From: Thalassobaculum fulvum
GTDB lineage: Bacteria; Pseudomonadota; Alphaproteobacteria; Thalassobaculales; Thalassobaculaceae
Direction of reading: 5' to 3'
Length of the DNA: 64,000 nt
Assembly (NCBI RefSeq): GCF_014652915.1
Contig: NZ_BMZS01000014.1
Span: forward strand, 62,001-126,000
Position 1 is the first letter of the stretch. Each line of letters opens with the position of its first letter. The position numbers and the translations under genes were made by a program. Positions 60,661 to 64,000 of this stretch are shown in pieces. The notes under the pieces were generated by a model, which worked only from the letters and a program-made list of their open reading frames with translations, searched no databases and was not told the origin of the DNA.

Positions 60661-60762
60661 TCCCGTTTGGCGCATAATAATGAACTATGAATCAGCAGTC
60701 ATTTAAAGTTGACCGGGTCGATCCGCGGCAACCATACTCGCCGCGTCACCCGAGGATGCGCC
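60661..60762. promoter_or_regulatory. AT-rich divergent promoter of the SDR and the E1 alpha gene
   Basis: CATAATAATGAACTATGAAT is clearly AT-rich against the background, so it probably holds -10 elements for both directions. A half-site AGTTGAC at 60706-60712 resembles one arm of the GntR-type operator but has no partner arm, so I do not call it an operator. Confidence 0.5.
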
Positions 60763-61743
60763 ATGGCCCGCGAGCCGAAGAACGACCCGACCGACCGCCT
60801 GCTCTCGCTTTACGAGGGCATGCTGACGATCCGCCAGGCCGAGGAGCGGCTCAAGGCGCTGTTCGCCGACGGCGAGGTGCCGGGCTTCATCCACCTGTCG
60901 ATCGGCCAGGAAGCGGTGCCGGTCGGGATATCCGCCTCGCTCGGCCCGGCCGACACGGTCGCCTCGAACCACCGCGGCCACGGCCACGCCCTGGCCAAGG
61001 GCATCGACCTGGACGGTTTCTTCGCCGAGATCATGGGCCGCGACAGCGGGCTGTGTCGGGGCCGCGGCGGCTCGATGCACGTCGCCGACGTGTCGATCGG
61101 CATGCTCGGCGCCAACGGCATCGTCGGGGCCGGCCTGCCGATCACGCTGGGCAGCGCGCTGGCCCATAAGACCCGGGGAACCGACGCAGTCGCGGTCGCC
61201 TATTTCGGCGATGGCGCGCTGGCCGAGGGCGTGCTGCACGAGTGCCTGAACATCGCCGCACTCTGGGCGCTGCCGATGCTGTTCGCCTGCGAGAACAACG
61301 GCTGGTCGGAGTTCAGCCCGACCGACCGGCAGATGAAGGCCAGCCTGAAGGACCTCGCCGCCGCCTTCTCGATCCCGCATGTCGAGGTCGACGGCAACGA
61401 CGTCGAGGCGGTCGAGGCGGCCGCCGCCGAGTGCATCGCCGCCCTGCGCCGCGGCGACGGGCCGCGCGTGCTGGAATGCCGGACCACCCGGGTCCGCGGC
61501 CACTTCGAGGGCGACCGCCAGGACTACCGCTCGCCGGACGAGCTCGCCGGCCTCGCCGCCACCGACCCGATCGCCCGCTGCCGGGCGCGGCTGGCCGAGC
61601 TCGGCGTCGACGCCAACCGGATCGACGCGATCGCCGAGGCCATCGACCGCCGCGTGGAGCAGGCCGTGGCGAACGCCCGCGGTGCGCCGGAACCCTCGTT
61701 CGCGGCCGCCGCCGCCGACGTCTACACCGCGGCGGAGGGTTGA
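60763..61743 (+). CDS. Thiamine-dependent 2-oxoacid/acetoin dehydrogenase E1 alpha subunit, 326 aa
   Basis: This is the E1 alpha subunit, with GQEAVPVGI (about 48-56), ASNHRGHGHALAKG and the thiamine-diphosphate motif GDGALAEG...ENN (149-179). AcoA-type acetoin dehydrogenase and branched or pyruvate dehydrogenase E1 alpha are alternatives. The phosphorylation-loop region RGRGGSMH is present as in both. ATG 60763 has GAGGA upstream. The E1 beta gene follows with a 3-base gap. It supplies acetaldehyde- or hydroxyalkyl-thiamine to the E2 at the right edge. Confidence 0.9.
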   Translation: MAREPKNDPTDRLLSLYEGMLTIRQAEERLKALFADGEVPGFIHLSIGQEAVPVGISASLGPADTVASNHRGHGHALAKGIDLDGFFAEIMGRDSGLCRGRGGSMHVADVSIGMLGANGIVGAGLPITLGSALAHKTRGTDAVAVAYFGDGALAEGVLHECLNIAALWALPMLFACENNGWSEFSPTDRQMKASLKDLAAAFSIPHVEVDGNDVEAVEAAAAECIAALRRGDGPRVLECRTTRVRGHFEGDRQDYRSPDELAGLAATDPIARCRARLAELGVDANRIDAIAEAIDRRVEQAVANARGAPEPSFAAAAADVYTAAEG

Positions 61744-61746
61744 GCG

Positions 61747-62721
61747 ATGGTCGAGACCCGCTACGGCAAGGCGATCAACCAGGCCCTGCACGACGCCCTG
61801 GCGGCCGACCCGTCGGTGATCCTGTTCGGCGAGGACGTCGGCGAGGCCGGCGGGCCGTTCAAGGCGACCCGCGGCCTGCAGGAGGCGTTCGGCGCCGAGC
61901 GCGTGCGCGACACCCCGATCTCCGAGGCTGCGATCGCCGGCATGGCGGTTGGCGCGGCGCTCAGCGGGCTGAAGCCGGTCGCCGAGATCATGTTCATGGA
62001 CTTCGTCACCCTGGCGATGGACCAGCTGGTGAACCAGGCGGCCAAGGCGCGCTTCATGTTCGGCGGCCGCAACTCTGTGCCGATGGTGCTGCGCACCCCG
62101 CACGGCGGCGGCCTGAGCGCCGGGCCCCAGCACTCGCAGTGCCTGGAGGCGTGGCTGGCCCACATCCCCGGCCTCAAGGTCGTCTGCCCGGCCACCCCGG
62201 CCGACGCCTACGGCCTGCTGCGCGCCGCGATCGACGACCCCGACCCAGTGGTGGTGGTCGAGAACAAGGCGCTGTACGCCCTCAAGGGCGAGATCGACGA
62301 CAGCCCCGCCGCCGTCCCGATCGGCAGAGCACGGATCGCCCGGCCGGGCCGCGACGCCACCGTCGTGACCTATGGTGCGGCCCTGCACACCGCGCTGCAG
62401 GCGGCCGACGCCCTGGCCGGCGACGGGGTGGACGTCGAGGTGATCGACCTGCGCTCACTGCAGCCCTGGGACGAGGCCGCGGTGCTGGCCAGCCTGTCGC
62501 GTACCCACCGCCTGGTGGTGCTGCACGAGGCGGTCGAGGCCTTCGGGATCGGCGCCGAGATCGCGGCCCGCATGGCCGATGTCGGGTTCGACGAGCTGGA
62601 CGCGCCGATCGTCCGCGTCGGCGCGCCGTTCATGCCGGTGCCGTTCGCCGGTGCGCTCGAGAAGGCCTACCTGCCCGCCGCCGCCGACGTGGTCGCCGCG
62701 GTCCGGCGGACGCTGGAGTGA
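61747..62721 (+). CDS. 2-Oxoacid/acetoin dehydrogenase E1 beta subunit, 324 aa
   Basis: This is the transketolase-like beta subunit, with the Tyr/Glu region MVETRYGKAINQALHDAL, FGEDVGEAGGPFKATRGLQEAFG, RDTPISEAAIAGMAVGAAL and the C-terminal domain ending AAADVVAAVRRTLE (each quoted in part). GGAGGG precedes ATG 61747. It forms the alpha2beta2 E1 with its neighbour. A 130-base palindromic repeat and an enoyl-CoA hydratase gene separate it from the E2 gene. Confidence 0.93.
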   Translation: MVETRYGKAINQALHDALAADPSVILFGEDVGEAGGPFKATRGLQEAFGAERVRDTPISEAAIAGMAVGAALSGLKPVAEIMFMDFVTLAMDQLVNQAAKARFMFGGRNSVPMVLRTPHGGGLSAGPQHSQCLEAWLAHIPGLKVVCPATPADAYGLLRAAIDDPDPVVVVENKALYALKGEIDDSPAAVPIGRARIARPGRDATVVTYGAALHTALQAADALAGDGVDVEVIDLRSLQPWDEAAVLASLSRTHRLVVLHEAVEAFGIGAEIAARMADVGFDELDAPIVRVGAPFMPVPFAGALEKAYLPAAADVVAAVRRTLE

Positions 62722-62758
62722 GGGGGTGCCGATGACGTCTCAGAACGCCCGTCGCTCC

Positions 62759-62888
62759 GTGGGTTCCGGCTCCGCCGCGCCGATGACGCGTCGGTCCGGA
62801 ATGACGGCAGGAAGGGGCGGGCCAACATCGGCGACACATCCCCTTCTCTTCGTCATTCCGGACGCGCGGGGCGCGATCCGGAATCCAC
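62759..62888. repeat. Dispersed palindromic repeat, family 1, copy E
   Basis: The outer arms GTGGGTTCCGG / CCGGAATCCAC contain one mismatch, and the inner arms are TCCGGAATGACG and CGTCATTCCGGA. It is inserted between E1 beta and the enoyl-CoA hydratase gene inside a likely operon, where it could act as a processing or attenuation hairpin. Confidence 0.85.
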
Positions 62889-62924
62889 CCGCCAAGCGCA
62901 TGCCCGCCCCAAAGGAGTGACACC

Positions 62925-63707
62925 ATGACCGACGACGCAGTGCTGGTGGAGGTCGACGGCCCGGTCGGGCAGATCACCATCAACCGGCCGGAGACCCTGA
63001 ACGCGCTGGACGTGCCGACCTGCCTGGCGCTGGAGAAGGCGCTGGACCGGCTGGAGGCCGACGACACGGTCCGGGTGATCGTGGTGACCGGCGCCGGCCG
63101 GGCGTTCGTCGCCGGCGGCGACATCGGCGACCTGAACTCGCGCCTGGGTCTGGCCCACTACCGCGAGTTCGGCGAGGAGATCCACCGGGTGTTCCGGCGG
63201 TTCGAGACCTGCGACAAGCCGACCATCGCGGCGGTCAACGGCTTCGCGCTCGGCGGCGGCACCGAGCTGCTGCTGTGCCTCGACATCCGGATCCTGTCGG
63301 ACAAGGCGCGGCTCGGCCTGCCGGAGATCACCCTCGGCATCTTCCCGGGCGCCGGCGGCACCCAGCGGATGATCCGCCAGGTCCCGCTGTGCCGGGCCAA
63401 GGAGCTGATGTTCACCGGCGACCACATCCCGGCCGCAGAGGCGGTTGCGATCGGCTTGGCCAACCGGGTGGTGCCGCACGACGAGCTGATGGCCGAGACC
63501 CGGGCGCTGGCTGCCAAGATCGCCGAGAAGTCGCCGCTGACCCTGAAGCTGCTGAAGCGGACCATCGGCGACGGCGCCGACATGGCGCTGCCGTCCGCCC
63601 TGCGCCACGAGCAGGCGACCATCAGCCTGGTGATGGACAGCCGCGACGCCCACGAGGGCTGCTCGGCGTTCCTGGAAAAGCGAAAGGCGCGGTTCGAGGG
63701 CGCCTGA
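62925..63707 (+). CDS. Enoyl-CoA hydratase/isomerase family protein, 260 aa
   Basis: This is a crotonase-fold enzyme with the oxyanion-hole segments RAFVAGGDIGDL (59-70) and NGFALGGGTELLLCLD (105-120). Both catalytic Glu positions are present: E114 (GGGTE) and E134 (PEITLG). It should hydrate an enoyl-CoA or isomerise it. AAGGAG lies 7 bases before ATG 62925. Its place inside a 2-oxoacid dehydrogenase cluster is unusual. The final residues (AFLEKRKARFEG) are typical. Confidence 0.93.
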   Translation: MTDDAVLVEVDGPVGQITINRPETLNALDVPTCLALEKALDRLEADDTVRVIVVTGAGRAFVAGGDIGDLNSRLGLAHYREFGEEIHRVFRRFETCDKPTIAAVNGFALGGGTELLLCLDIRILSDKARLGLPEITLGIFPGAGGTQRMIRQVPLCRAKELMFTGDHIPAAEAVAIGLANRVVPHDELMAETRALAAKIAEKSPLTLKLLKRTIGDGADMALPSALRHEQATISLVMDSRDAHEGCSAFLEKRKARFEGA

Positions 63708-63744
63708 GCGCCCCGAGCCCCCGGACCGCCCAACGGAGCCGACG

Positions 63745-64000
63745 ATGGCCGACCTCGTGATGCCGAAGCTGGGACTGACCATGACCGAAGGCTTGCTGGC
63801 CGAATGGCGGGTCAAGCCGGGCGACGCCTACGCGGCCGGCGACATCCTGTTCGTGGTCGAGACCGAGAAGATCGCCAACGAGATCGAGGCGACCGAGCCG
63901 GGCGCGATCGAGGCGATCCTGGTCGCCGAAGGCGAGACCGTCCCGGTCGGCACCCCGGTCGCCCGCACCGCCGACGGCAGCGTCTCCCCCGCCCCCGTTC
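63745..64000 (+). CDS. Lipoyl-domain E2 acyltransferase, N-terminal part (cut by window edge)
   Basis: The first 85 residues form a complete lipoyl domain: MPKLGLTMTEGLLAEW at the start, then VETEKIANEIEAT with lipoylated K42, and the closing VPVGTPVAR. This is the opening of a dihydrolipoamide acyltransferase of the acetoin/pyruvate dehydrogenase type; the E3-binding and catalytic parts lie beyond the window. GGAG is 7 bases before ATG 63745. Confidence 0.93.
   Translation, partial: MADLVMPKLGLTMTEGLLAEWRVKPGDAYAAGDILFVVETEKIANEIEATEPGAIEAILVAEGETVPVGTPVARTADGSVSPAPV

Noticed and set aside
60698-60712. Half-site AGTTGAC before the E1 alpha gene as a further operator
   Set aside because: The facing arm reads CATTTAA, so there is no inverted repeat, and the gene cluster is unrelated to the island.
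1-64000. CRISPR arrays, tRNA and rRNA genes
   Set aside because: I looked for regularly spaced repeats and for clover-leaf or rRNA-like conserved stretches and found none. The repeats present are irregularly dispersed palindromes.

Overview
The window is high-GC DNA with dense coding on both strands. Genes are often joined by 4-base ATGA, GTGA or TTGA overlaps, and GTG and TTG starts are frequent. The gene content points to an alphaproteobacterium of Rhodospirillales type: TRAP transporters, an FCD-type GntR regulator, a Paracoccus-like fused NarK, a COG4223/mitofilin-like protein, and dispersed palindromic repeats with CGGAATGACG/CGTCATTCCGG arms. The assignment rests on gene families and base composition only. 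I see 53 protein-coding genes (the first and last cut by the window edges), no rRNA, tRNA or CRISPR array, one likely pseudogene remnant and several regulatory sites.

Region 1 (1-10.45 kb) is a metal-handling locus. It holds a membrane-anchored beta-sandwich protein, a ZnuA-like metal-binding protein and a ZnuB-like permease with no ATPase gene, and a heavy-metal RND pump with no adaptor or outer-membrane partner. A mitofilin-like membrane protein follows, then a large multicopper oxidase carrying FG-GAP/VCBS repeats at its C terminus.

Region 2 (10.45-37.5 kb) looks like one large catabolic island for an unidentified, probably nitrogen-containing, carboxylated compound. Enzyme types occur in sets: two FrdA-like flavoproteins, two isochorismatase-fold proteins, two PEP mutase/isocitrate-lyase-family enzymes, three PuuE-like polysaccharide-deacetylase-fold proteins and two amidases. 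With them are HyuA/HyuB, a cyclic amidohydrolase, an AtuA-DUF4387 pair, an MmgE/PrpD protein, a nitroreductase-methyltransferase fusion, a DctPQM TRAP importer and a GntR/FCD regulator. A nearly identical operator (GTCAACAGTTGAC) lies in three divergent promoter regions (18255, 26063, 32842) and ties much of the island into one probable regulon. The likely logic is import by TRAP, ring or amide hydrolysis, redox and dehydration steps, then carbon-carbon cleavage by the lyase-family enzymes. The substrate is unknown.

Region 3 (37.5-48.7 kb) is a respiratory nitrate reductase operon: a cysteine-free Crp/Fnr regulator divergent from narK(1-2 fusion)-narG-narH-narJ-narI-parvulin. Two FNR-type boxes lie in the shared AT-rich promoter region.

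Region 4 (48.7-60.7 kb) is mixed. It has an alpha/beta hydrolase lacking its nucleophile, a nitronate monooxygenase-like protein, an orphan XRE regulator with its own operator, a three-subunit molybdenum hydroxylase with an intrinsic terminator buried in the XRE gene, a GMC oxidoreductase, a GalB-type hydratase, a KSTD-like flavoprotein overlapping an SDR remnant, a cupin and an SDR. Region 5 (60.7-64 kb) is an acetoin/2-oxoacid dehydrogenase cluster (E1 alpha, E1 beta, enoyl-CoA hydratase, start of lipoyl E2).
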